Assembly: GCF_000006565.2 (NCBI RefSeq)
Contig: NC_031479.1
Location: 4,552,289-4,616,288, forward strand
Source: Toxoplasma gondii ME49
Taxonomy: Eukaryota > Apicomplexa > Conoidasida > Eucoccidiorida > Sarcocystidae
Direction of reading: 5' to 3'
Length of the DNA: 64,000 nucleotides
Both the position numbers and the translations under genes were made by a program. Shown here piece after piece: positions 11,283-22,800 of the stretch. Position 1 is the first letter of the stretch, and every line of letters starts with the position of its first letter. Below the pieces are notes generated by a model. The model was not told the DNA's origin. It did no database searches and saw only the letters and a list, made by a program, of their open reading frames with translations.

Positions 11283-11663
11283 ATTGTCGGCCTCTACACG
11301 TGACGAAGTGGAACGGTTGTCTGGTGTTCTTCTTGTATTCTCTGAGGCCTCGTCCCGGGGTGTAGAGACAGGGATTTTGATTTTGGTTGGAAGCGCGTCC
11401 TCGTCATCGCGTCGTAAGGGCGCCTCCTTGTGAGAAGAATACCCACCGGCTGAAGCAGAAGTTGACGAAGAAGCTGCTGCAGACAGAGGCGACGCGGGCG
11501 AAGATGACGACGAAGAGGAGGAGGGTACAGATTCAGAACAAGAGGCAAAAGAGGACCGACGAGAAACACACGGGTCTGGACGACCCGTGGAAGCACTGCG
11601 TAGAGGGGAAGAAACATGAGGGAAGTCAGCGTGAGGCGAAGACGCCGGTGGTCTCTGCAGTTA

Positions 11664-12130
11664 CACGAAAGCACACGCAGGCGACCGGGATGGTGATGCT
11701 GTGATGACGAAACACCACGAATGGCGTTGAACCGCTCCAACATGAAGAAGGAAAAATACCATAGTGTTCGTTTCGACAGGACCTGACGAAATATGTTCAT
11801 TGTGCAACTTCAGAGAGAACGGCCTCAACAAGCCTGGCCTGAGTATCTCTACCCGAATTTGTCTGGTTTCGCCTTCATGTCTTCAACCCCACTCCGTTTC
11901 GATGTGCCTGGACGTTCTCCAGCCACTTTTAGTATAGGGTGGAAAACGCAATAAAATACAGTTAATGCTTCCGAGTTGAAAGCCTACGAACGTCATACAT
12001 TCGGTCTTACTGATCCACCAACTCTAAGTGCTCCTCATATCTGTCGTCGTATCGACGGAGTTCCTAACTGAAGGGAGCATTTGTGATGGAATCCGAGACA
12101 ACACGAACTGATTAACGCACGAGGATTTTT
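11664..12130. other. Spacer between the kinase 3' end and the giant gene 5' region
   Basis: Less G/C-rich flank that presumably holds the kinase 3' UTR and the promoter or 5' UTR of the giant gene, both on the minus strand. No open frame, RNA gene or clear repeat was seen. Confidence 0.4.
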
Positions 12131-14637
12131 CTACCACGGGGCATCTTTTACCTCAGTGTGATTGCTCTGTGAAGGAGCCAGTTGGGCGACATCCGGTCGA
12201 ATGGGCGGGGCTCTCGCAACAGACTCTCTAAACGACATGTCTCCTGCATGTGTCGAGACTTCTCCATTTCGAAGACTCCCCCCTTGGTCCACAGTGCGAC
12301 GAGGCGAGGGCCTCCCTTGGCAGGAATCTCGGACTGTCGGCTGATTTTCGACTGACGACGGAAGCTGTTCAAGGGAGGAGCACAACGCATTTCCTCGCTG
12401 ACTTTTGTGGGTTCCTTTTGCCTCGACACCCGAGGCAAACGCGGCCCCGCCCCTCCGTTGCGGCCTTGTCAGCGGTGCCTCGTCTTTTCCGACAAATGAG
12501 TCTCCTGTTCTCAAGTCGCCGTTCCCCTTGCACTCCTCGACCAACTGCGGAGGCGCCAACGAAGGCAGTCCTTGTCCCTCGCGTGCGCCTGGGGTTACGG
12601 AGCCTGGAGGCCTCCCGGCTCTCACTTGGCTACCCGAGAAGGCCCGGTGACCGCCGGAGGGGTGCCTCTCATAGAGCGACAACTGAGTCGCAGCGCTGGG
12701 GTCAGAGTCTCCCCGCGAAGAGAGCGGCGGCGCTGTCTCTCCATCTGTTCTCTTTTCGTGCAGTGGCGCCGATGGCGGCTGGAGGCCTCGATCTCTCCAC
12801 GACGAAACAGCAAGAGACGGGGCCGGATCCACCTGGCTTTCATCTTGGCTTCCGACCTCGCGCCCGCTCTTTCTTCTCGCCACGTTCAGGTCGCCTTCCT
12901 TCGTCCTGTGGCTTTGGATTGTGCTCTCCGGGCCGGTGGAGACGGAGCCTCGCTCGCTAGGCAGCGCGCTGTTTACACGAGACGAATCGCTTGACTGGGG
13001 GTAGAAAGGAGAAGAAGCAGAAGCCGACGAGAGGGGCGGAGGCAGAGGTTTCTGAACCCTATGGAACCAGGGGTGCGTGAGGGCCGCAGAAGCGGCGCAG
13101 CGTTTCTCGGGATTCCGGCAACACATCCAAGCCACCAAGTCCTTGAGAGAGTGGGTCACGTTTGTCCACCGATGGTGTGTGAAATTCAGCTGACACCTCA
13201 AGTTTTTCTTCAAGATTTCCTTCACGTTGGAACCTCGGAAAGGTGTGAAACCCGCAATCAGCGTGTAGAGAATAATGCCGGCGCTGAAAACGTCCACTTT
13301 GGTGCCGTAGGGAAGGTCTTGGAGAATTTCCGGCGCGACGTATCCCGGGGAACCGCAGCGCATGCGCATCGAGGGACTGCCAAGCGTGGAGGCCAGGCCA
13401 AAGTCGATCAGTTTCAGAGTCGTGGGGTTGTCGGGGGCCTCCAGAATCAGGTTCTCCGTCTTCAAGTCTCGATGCACGACGCCCTTCGAGTGGAGGCACT
13501 GAAGCGCCAGCAGTAGCCGGCGCATGCAGTGCCGGGCCTGGTCCTCCGTGACGGGACCTTTCTCGCTCAGATAGTCAAATAACTCGCCGCCGCGAAGGTA
13601 CTCCAACACCAAGCACACGTAGTCCTCTTGTTCGTACGCTGCATAGAGGCGCAGGATGTAGGGGTGCAAAACTTTCCGGAGAACCTCGATCTCCGTGTAC
13701 ACGTTGCTCTCCAAGACCTTCTTTTTGTTGATGGCCTTGACAACGACCTTCTCCCCAGTGAAGAGATGCACACCGATGTACACCTTCGCAAAGCTTCCTT
13801 CACCAATGAAATCCGTGAGGCGGTACAAATCTGTGAACTTGAGAAGGCGACAGCCTAGCTGCTGAAGCGTGTCGAGCCATAGGTTACAGATCCGAGGCTC
13901 CGAGCACTGAAACTCGTACTCGCCATTGCTCGCAATTATGTATACGCACGGGCCCTGCTCTGTGATATTGTTAACGAGCCTTGCGTCGGCCAGAGGAATT
14001 TTGAATTTGGGAGTCGTCGATGTCTTTTCTTTCCAGCACAACAGGTAGAAACCCCGGGGGTCGAATCCATGGTCGCCTGCGTGCGCACCGGGGGCTCTGG
14101 CGCCTCCCGCAAGCAATCCAGGAGCCTTCACGACGAGCTCAAGGAGATTCCTTTCCTCAGACGACGCGGTAGAGAGAGGCCCTGAGCTGACTCCTGGAGG
14201 TGCACCAAGAGATGTGCCGTCCCGCGAGGGCCTTCGGCCGATGGTGTCTCCTTCGTGGGCGCCCGAGTGAGCCGCAGGCGGCACTAGAGCAGAACAGAAC
14301 CCTTCGAGTTCGAAAGAGACATATTTCGTCACTCGCGTCGCCAGAGGAAGAGGCAGTCTCTTCCCCAAAAGCGCCAAAAACTTCTCCATGCTGGCGTGTG
14401 AAAGAGGAGAGCGTGAAGCCGCAGTCCAGGGAGTGGAGGAAAGAGGTTGAACGGTGCTTACTTGAAGACCGAGGACTCCAGGAAACGATGAGGGAAGGCG
14501 TCGGAGACGGAAACAGGTGGAGAACGGGACAAGCTCTGAAATACCTGTTTCATTTGGTACGCGAATTCTTCTCCCGTCGTAGACAGCTCTATCCTCCAGT
14601 TGGCCAAAAAAGGAACGAAGGGAGAAGAGGGAACTGA
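12131..14637 (-). CDS. PH-domain serine/threonine protein kinase (CAMK type, CDPK7-like)
   Basis: The main exon is 14390-12131. Numbered from the ATG at 14389, residues about 18-182 form a PH domain broken by a low-complexity insert at 40-108. Its closing helix carries the usual Trp (NLWLDTLQQLG). The kinase domain spans about 190-442: Gly loop GEGSFAKV at 195-202, Lys218, HRDLKTEN from 306, DFG at 329-331, APE at 352-354. All catalytic residues are present. The C-terminal 300 residues are disordered, and no EF-hands follow the kinase. The ATG sits one base after a pyrimidine-rich AG acceptor. An upstream exon at 14637-14462, with a GTAAGC donor at phase 2, joins in frame and adds about 58 residues. 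The junction segment (VFNMEKFLALLGKRL) resembles the second half of a degenerate EF-hand. EF-hand then PH then kinase is the order known for apicomplexan CDPK7, so a lipid-binding, membrane-recruited kinase is inferred. The true start may lie further upstream. Confidence 0.85.
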
Positions 14638-17600
14638 CTAGAGAGAAACGAACAAGACCTTATTAGTAAGAGGCTCGTCTCTGGGCAACACTGCCCGAGA
14701 TACGAAACGAGTGAGAAGCGCATGCGTGGGGGCGTTTCAATCGCGGGGAGAAAAGACAATCCAGGCACCACGCGGGTGTCGGAGGTGACTCCGGGTGCCA
14801 CACTGAAACTGCACGACTCTGCCACTCACGAAGGTCGCAGGCAGGATGTAGCAAAGTCCTCAAGAGGTCGTTTCGTGAGGTGTATGCCAAAGCAACTCTG
14901 AGCAATGGGGGGAAACCAGCATCACCTGCGTATGCATCACCCACGGAAATAGCGCTGGGTGTATGACATGACGGAAAGAAGGTCCAGACAAAACAGTTGC
15001 GAAAAAAGCATGCCTCGGGATAGGGCGGCAGAGCTGTCTGCTACACCTTAAAGGTGCCTGCTACATATCAGCCCGCGCTTCATGACAAGGTATTAACGAG
15101 ATCAAGAGACAATCGTTTCTCGGGGGAAAACCACGTGACAGCGCGGCTTTAAACGAAACGACGAAGGAATACCGCGTTTCCATCCGACAAAAACTTCGGT
15201 GACAACAAACCTGCAGCAGAGGTGCATCCACTATGCGGCATGGATCTAGAGGTTACAAAAACTCTCGGTGGGGAAAGTAGTCCCGCTGGCGAGGCCGGAT
15301 ACCTGCAGACGCGCGCAGCATAAACTTGAGGCTTAAACAAACGAACATGGGGCCGCTCAAACGGATGTATGGATTGGCAGCGTCACCACGTAATGCGTGA
15401 AAATCCCTGCTCTTACACATGGAATGTTTGGTTCGCAGGGCAAACAAATCCAAGTGCCGACAACTGAAAAACTCCCGGTAAGCCAGACGTGGCTTGACAG
15501 TGCACAAGAAAGCACGCTTTCTTTCGCTCCACAGTGGCCACGATGGAACGACCAGACACGCGGCAAAGTTATCCCTGTGCAGTTACCTCAAGCATCTCAT
15601 GGCCGTCACCCGGCACAGGGCACGAGGCGGGGCTGGTTGAGACCGCTCGCTCTCTAATGGCCCTGTTCCTGTCAGAAAGCTTCTTCATGGAGGTAAGGAA
15701 CGAAATTCGGGACAAAGGCTGCTCGGCGAAACGCGACTTCACGCAGTGTCCCTTGCTCTCTGAAGAAATGCTGTGTTTTACTGACAATGCGGCTACCCCA
15801 GCCAACACAACCTGGCAAATAGAGCTCCGTGAATACAGCCCAATGGCTGCCGTTCTCCAGAGCAACGGCACAGTATATCGAGACAGGAAACTGAGGCGGA
15901 CAAGTCTGCAAGCAGAAATAGCAAATGGCACCGATGCGGAACACTGAGAGAAAGCAAACGGGCTTTCGATGACGAGCTTGTCAAATGTCACAGAAACACC
16001 GTGTGCCTTGCAAACTCGACTCTAGTCTCCGGACGAGAGAAACAAAGCAGACCCCGGCCTCTCGGCCTAAAGGAAGAGCAAGTCTGAAAGATGGCACATC
16101 GAGCATGGCAGGGTATGGAAATCACACAGCGAAACCCGCGGTCGGTCACTGGGAAAAGTGCGCCGCCGGCTCCGTGACGGAAGACAACATGCAGAAAGCG
16201 TGACTGAGCGGGGATGAGAATAGCTGATTACACCACGCCGACTGTCGTGTCGCTTTCTGATGGTTTCTCAGTCACCTGCGAAAGCGACAAGGTGCAGAAA
16301 AGCCACGAACAAGAAGGGGCCTTGATCCGAACAAAAAGCCACATCGGAACGAGTGCATGCGCAGCCTTGAACAAAGGGACCGAAAGGAAGCAAATCGATG
16401 ACGACAAATGACCGCATCAGGACATGAATGGTACAAATACCTCAGGGTTCAACAACGCTGCATTCACTGGCTCTTCTTCCTGGCAGCGACAGGGAAGAGG
16501 CTCGTTCCAGCGAGTGTGGCAAGGAACAGGTGCAGCGCACAAGATCTCCCTTCCCTTCAAGGCAAGCGTTTTTCGAAATATTTCGCAGGATGGTGCGACT
16601 GGAGTTCCTAGCGTATTTCTGTTCACTGCCTTCGTCCAAACCTGACACAGACTCAACGCGGATGATCCAGCCAAAGCGCGCGCGGTTCTCAGGCTGTAGC
16701 CCCCAAATTAGCATGAAGCCTGAGCCCCGAAAAGGACACGAGAGAAACGAGGAGAACGGGTCTAGAAAGACGGGTTGTCGAATCTCTCTAGGGACAACGC
16801 TGGAGAAAGATCGCCTTTACGGTGTCGAGTGCATCAGACGAAAAAATTAAATTTCCTACCGCCAAATCGATTTTCCCTATGGCACTGAGGCAACAAAAAG
16901 AGGCGTCGGGTGGCCGCGCACATGTTTTTCTCATTGGTCCGCAGTTTCTTCCCTGGGTGCTCAGGCGCCCAGAAGAATGGAAAAGCAAACAACAGTCTGA
17001 TTTATTTGCTGAGGAAGAGCAGAAAACGTGGAAGAAAGAAAGATCGCGACGAGGAAATCCACATATCCAGAGAAAGCGCGCAAGGGATGCGTGTTGCATC
17101 CTCTTGCATACGCACCCACGGGGTGCCACAAGTCCCAGAAAGTCTCGGCGATAAATAGCTGTTCAGACGACCGTTTCGCCAAGAATGAGAAGGAGAATGT
17201 ATTTCAGGAAAACGGCCTCCATTACCGGTTTACATGCACTAGATAAGAGAACTCTACACGTTTCTCAGCTACCCCCAAAGGGACGAAGCTAGATTGACCG
17301 GGCCGGCTAGTCACTCGACGTATAGGGAACAGGCCGGGCAGTCTCGCCTCGAGTGCCAGGCTTCCACACTACATGCAGCGGCTGAAGAAGTGCAAAACGA
17401 AGTCAAAAAAGAGTTTATTTGGTGCAGAAAACGTAGTCGGTGACGAAAGGAAGTCTACATGTGCGAGTCTCTTTCGACTTTCTGCTTGTCCTGTGCACAT
17501 GTTCCTTTTCGAGAGAGGCACACAAAGGCTATATATGGCCTGAGGGGAAACAGAGGAGTCGCGGCGGCGTTAAGCTCAAGATTTTTTCGTTGGAGTGTCG

Positions 17601-18584
17601 AACGACAATTTGCACGTTCGTAAAATCTCCGAAGGAGCGTTGTTCGTCCTGCTGAAAAGCAAAGGACTTCTAGGAAAGGGGTGAGAACCGCAAACAGAAC
17701 ATCACACGGGAGGTTTCACACCGTGCGTCTGTTGACACGACGCGGTCGACCAGCAAGCATGCAGCCTGCAAATACTGTTCCTCTTTCAAAAAGTGTTGAC
17801 CTTCCTCCATTTCATGTTTGAAGCCAGCATGTTTTGGCCTGCGGGAGCCAACAGGAGAAGCCGGCGGTGTCCAGCTTTTCTGGAGCGTAGTTCCCTGCTG
17901 GCTTAATGCAATGGCAACAGGGAAAGAGGCAACATCACCTCGTCCTGCAGAGTGTGACACAAATCGTGATGGGCTCGAGACTGTCTGCAGCGTTTTCGGT
18001 GCTAACCATGTTGAACGGATATAAGCGCCAGAAACGTAACTGTTATTGGAACTCTTTTTTTCACGGAGGTTTAACGAGAGTAAAATCGACCTGTCACGGT
18101 CCAGTGTTTTTGCTGATGCTTACACTTAGCGTTGGTGTGTGGAGAACTATTGCATGATATCACCGGGGTCGAGGACACTCTGCCGCCGCAACTTTAGACG
18201 AAGAGAATTCTGAGTCCTTCCCCATAACTCGACAGGTTCGGTGACCCGTGATTGACAATGTGGAAACAAATCTGGCGACAGCATTCGTTTTACGCTGACA
18301 CAGGATCGTCGTAGAGGATAAAACACAAGTGCAGCAAACAACCTAGTCTTTTCCGGTATCGACTGTCGAATCTGTTGTTCACGATAGCAAGGTCTCGACG
18401 GCATTCGTCAGTCGTAGAACGCCAATGCCATGATTGGCTTTAGTCGCACCGCACTCCTGGGACATAAAACAGCCCACATGCGACGCCGTCTTTATTGTGC
18501 GCCATAAGTGGGAACGGCTGGCGCCTCAAATATTTCGTATGCACCGGTAAGACGGATGAAGGTTTTGCAAAGCTCTTAGTAGAA
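14638..18584. other. Long stretch without a convincing gene
   Basis: It probably contains the promoter and possible further 5' exons of the kinase at its left end. One candidate is a short minus frame ending at a GTGAGT donor near 14827, but its phase does not fit the chosen downstream frame. GCATGC words occur at about 14.72, 15.01, 16.35 and 17.76 kb. Overlapping frames on both strands at 15.5-16.0 kb and 17.7-17.96 kb show no domain, signal peptide or splice support. Confidence 0.4.
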
Positions 18585-18656
18585 AGGTCCCACCGGGACT
18601 CGAACCCGGGTTACTGGATTCAAAGTCCAGGGTGCTAACCACTACACTATGGAACC
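18585..18656 (-). tRNA. tRNA-Gln, anticodon UUG
   Basis: Read on the minus strand, the sequence folds as a standard cloverleaf of 72 bases without an encoded CCA. It has a 7-bp acceptor stem with one G-U pair, a D arm, an anticodon stem of CTGGA pairing with TCCAG, a seven-base loop CTTTGAA, a short variable loop and a T arm. The anticodon TTG is at 18623-18621, which decodes CAA and identifies glutamine. The internal B box matches GGTTCGAnTCC (18606-18596), as expected for RNA polymerase III transcription. No intron is present. Downstream there is only a short T run broken by C, a weak-looking terminator. It is the only tRNA seen in the window. Confidence 0.95.
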
Positions 18657-19890
18657 AGTGACCGATGTGGTGCCCCAGGGTAACAAACCAAATTCCACCA
18701 ACGTAGTAATATGGATTCACCGCCACATATCATGGCTTAATTCGGGTTATTCGAAGGCTTCAGCATCCCGGAATTGTTATGTGGGGACAGCGGAAAGCAC
18801 TTGGTCCGTAGACCCATCAGGAAGCAGGATTGTCTGATCGCTGTAAGGCGTCACGCCAGCGATGACGTTCAAATACCACAGCAAAAGCCTGAAGGCATTG
18901 CTAGACTATCAGTGAAATCATTCAGATCAAACGTGTTTCCTTCACTATTATACCTAGTGTCACTTGATATTCAGGAAAACACAGCCGGGAAAGGCACGCA
19001 ATGTTGGTGTCAAGCATGAGTTCAGGCGTAGCCATCGAGACAAGCATACAACAGCCGTGATCTAACGTTTACTGTGTGTGTACAAAGCTTCAAGGAAAAG
19101 CATCCTGACTCTTGGATTGTTCCAGTTCGACATACATCCCTTTCATGTGTGAGAACGCATTCGCCTGTGCGGAATAACGCCTCAGAGCGATCCGGTTACG
19201 CAAGCGAGAGAACTAGTTGCCAGCTGCAGATGCTGTATTAAACAATTCGGCTCTCAAGGATTCTGGGGACGAGGAATCGACGGGTGAGTGACTGAAATAT
19301 GCGCTTTGCTCGGCAGCAGACATTTCTTCAAGCCGGTGACCGGTATGCAGCTGCGTTCTACGTCTTGCCGGTTGAACCTGCAGATCAGCTGTCGCACACG
19401 GCAGACGGTGGTTCTCAGTCAGAACAAAACGTTTCCGGTCTGCATCACATTAGACTTTGGTCACAAGTGCAGCTGTACCGAGCTTCCCCGACGAAGGCGG
19501 CTCCCAAAATGCCCAAAACTTCAACCGTAAAACACATTTCCCATCGTTTGACAATATCTGCCTGGTGCGTGTGTTATCCTCTGCACTTCAGGCTCATCTC
19601 CTGCATTTCCCAAATGAGACGTTTGAAAGGTGCTATTTCCTTTGTTGAGGGTAACATTACTGCTGCCTGCCAACACCATCCCACGAAAGCATAAGACTCT
19701 ACAAAGGTTCTGTATATGCTTCTCACGAAACAAGTGCAAATTCTGCTGCCACATGCAGCGAAGTGGCACTAACCAATTGTTTCGGTTTCCTAGGTGGCGC
19801 TTGTGGCCATCTAGCACCGAAACGTGTATTCAAAAGAAATCGGGGAACGCCATTTGTCCCTTCCAGGCCGCTACTCCCTTTCGTTTCTTC
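18657..19890. other. Spacer between tRNA-Gln and the 3' end of the first LMF gene
   Basis: Presumed 3' UTR and downstream flank of the minus-strand LMF gene. Open frames here (for example 19299-19694 on plus) have no recognisable content. Confidence 0.4.
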
Positions 19891-22800
19891 TTACTGATTC
19901 AGTCTGAAAATTGCTGCTTTCTTGCGGTTGAACAGGGCGGCCGCTCGGAGAGGGACGCCTCCATCTGCAGAAGCTCTGCTCTGGTCAGAGAGTTGTGAAT
20001 TCCTCTCTTGTTCTTTTTCAGCAGCTTCTGCTCTCTTCTTTGCAAGCATTGCTTGTTTCTCCTTTTGTTCTTTACGTCGCAGGGACTCTCTCTGTTCCGC
20101 AAGCTTAGCAGCTTCTTCGTCACGTTTACGTGCCTCCTCTTTACGCAGCTTCGCTGCTTCTTCCTCAGCCGTCCTCTGAGCCTCTTTTTTTCTCTTCTCT
20201 TCTTCTGCAGCCTCGCGTTGTCGCTCCGCTTCCTGTTCTTCTTGGGCACGGGCAATTTCTACCTCCTTCCTCTTCCGCGCCTCTTCAGCTGCTGCCCTCG
20301 CCTTCTCTTCCGCCTCCTGTTTTTTCCGCTGTTCTTCCTCTTGTTTCCTCATTTCTTCTGCCTGCTTCTCACGCAGCTCCTTCTCTTCTTGGATACGCCT
20401 CTTCGTCTCCAACTCTTCCTGAGTTCGCTGCTCCAGTAATTTCTTTCGTTCTTCTTCTGCCACCATCTTCTCTGCCTCGGCTCTCTCCCGAGCCTTCCTC
20501 TGCTCCTCTTTGAGCTCCTTCCTAAGTAGCTCTTCTTGGGCCTTCTGCTCTTGTACCCTTTTTAACACAATCATTTGTTCCAAATGCTGATCGGCGTCAG
20601 GGACATCGCCCGGAGCAACGAACACACTTGTCGTGTTCGGCACAATTTCCCACCACGGGCCTGACAATGCCATAGTACAGAACAGGAGACAAACACATGG
20701 CCCGATTACAAGTCGATGCATGTAATGTGACTCACAGTGAAATAAATATGTATACTTCTACTGACTTGTACAGCAGGCTGAAATTAGGGCCACGGACTTT
20801 AGAGCTATCAAGTTTTCCGTATTCCTCGTGGGCGAAGCCACCGCACAAAACACCCACAGAATGAAGAAGGTACTATCCCGCACTCGACGTCGTTCGTTTC
20901 CGTCCACGAATCTGACTGACATTCTTCGTCCAGGCTGCTTTGATAGACGTAGAGCTTTATTTTTGTCATTCATCACCACATCAGCTATACGGCAAAATTG
21001 TGCTGCTGCGCAAAGGCTGGTTGCGACCTACCAGAACCCCAAAAGGGCCTCTTGGTGAACCGGTACAGCGTCTTAAGCACTCGGACAGCTGTAGGAGGAT
21101 CTTTATTTTTGAATGGGTTGTCCGCTAAAAGCCCAGTAACACTTGGCGAATTCTGGACCACAACAGTTCACGGTTGCACACATGCGCAGGTAACGCTTAT
21201 GTCGGATACAGGAATATCCGTCGACAAAGGTCTGCGTGGGTTTACAAAGTCAGCGTGAGAATTCCGAGTGGAACATTAAACAGAACACAGGATGCCGCTA
21301 TCCTTCATCGTGCACCGATGCGTACATGTCTTCATTCGGATTCTGCCACAAAAGAGCGTGAGCTTGTTCATCCTTCTTCTCTTCCATTCCTCAAAGGCTG
21401 TACATTGCTGGTCTGCAACAGCTGCATCACCGCACCCGCATGCACATATATACTTGAATGTGTATATACCTCTATATTTACACGTTTCGTCTACGCATCA
21501 CTACGAACTGGACCTGTTGTAGTCGGTCCACTGCTGGTTTTTCTCTCGAAGTGGTGTCGTTCGTACTTGAAGCAGCTTGCCGAGAAAACGTGGGAACCAT
21601 GGATGCCGGACGCCAACTATCTCAGGAATGTCCATGGGCACAAACCACTGCAGCAAAAAAGAGAGAGGAATCAGCATATAGAAACGCAGCGCCTGGAGTC
21701 CTCAATCTTCTTTTCACAACTTACCTGTGAACGCATTTTCCGGCTGCTCACAAATGCGAAAACCCACATTTTTACACTTTCTTGAAGAAAAACAAGCGCG
21801 TCTTTAACATGTACCCACCACAGAAAATACGTCTCCGAGTCGACTCTTTTCTTAGGCACCACTGAAGAGTCGCACACAGCTGTCGTCGAAACCGAAAAAG
21901 AGATACGTACCATCAGCCAATCTAGGCGATAGTGGTAAGGCGAGATGAGGCACGGGCGGCGGTTGACATCACCAGGCTTGCATTTGAATTCGTAGTTTAT
22001 CCAGGTGCTGTTCTCGTCCTAAAAACACAATTTTCAGAGCAGCCGAAAGACGATGCAGGTGATTGTCTTTTGTATACGACACTCACAAATCAAAAGAGGA
22101 CGTGAAAAGTGTATGCAGTAAGAAGCAATCTTTCAGAAGCAAAAAAGCAAAAAACGAATGCAAGCAGTTCCGCCAAATGGAGACTGGAGACAAACGCTGA
22201 ATCTCGTGCATCCTGTGCCGGAGACGCCTGTCTCGACCACGCTTTGACGACAGGTAATGCCTTCAAAGACTCTTGGAATACCACTATTTTGTGTTTTATC
22301 AAAGAGAGGCATTGATCTTGAACAGAAGGACGCCTACGGGTGTTGGATCGTCGGTTCCTTGTACAATGAGCTCCCACCGCTCCTGAAGAGAAAGCGACGA
22401 GTAAGGTGGATTTTCTCAATGCAAAACGGATTTCCTGGGTCACCCACTCGTTAAATAACAACACCACATCACGATTTTAGATTGTTTGCTACAGAATGCC
22501 AAACCTGGTACTAATTCACTGCGCTAAATAACAGTCTGAATGGGATTTACTAGCACGTTATGCGGTGTAAAAGGTAACTGCATCCAAAACCGTTGTGTCA
22601 GGAGTTATATGTCATCCGGTATATGTGTAGGAATACTATCTGAGAGTCAAGTTTTGACAACCCGGTTGTTAATTGTTCAACGCTTCATGACTCGAAATGA
22701 AGTCAGTGGATGGATGGTTGGCTATTACTATGATCTTGTTTATTGCAGCTAGTGTCATTCCACAAGCTACATATTTCTTCTATGGTAAACGGCACTTGAG

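Noticed and set aside
15534..15991. Overlapping frames of about 140 codons on both strands
   Set aside because: Neither strand shows a domain, signal peptide or consistent splice sites; the mutual overlap suggests chance.
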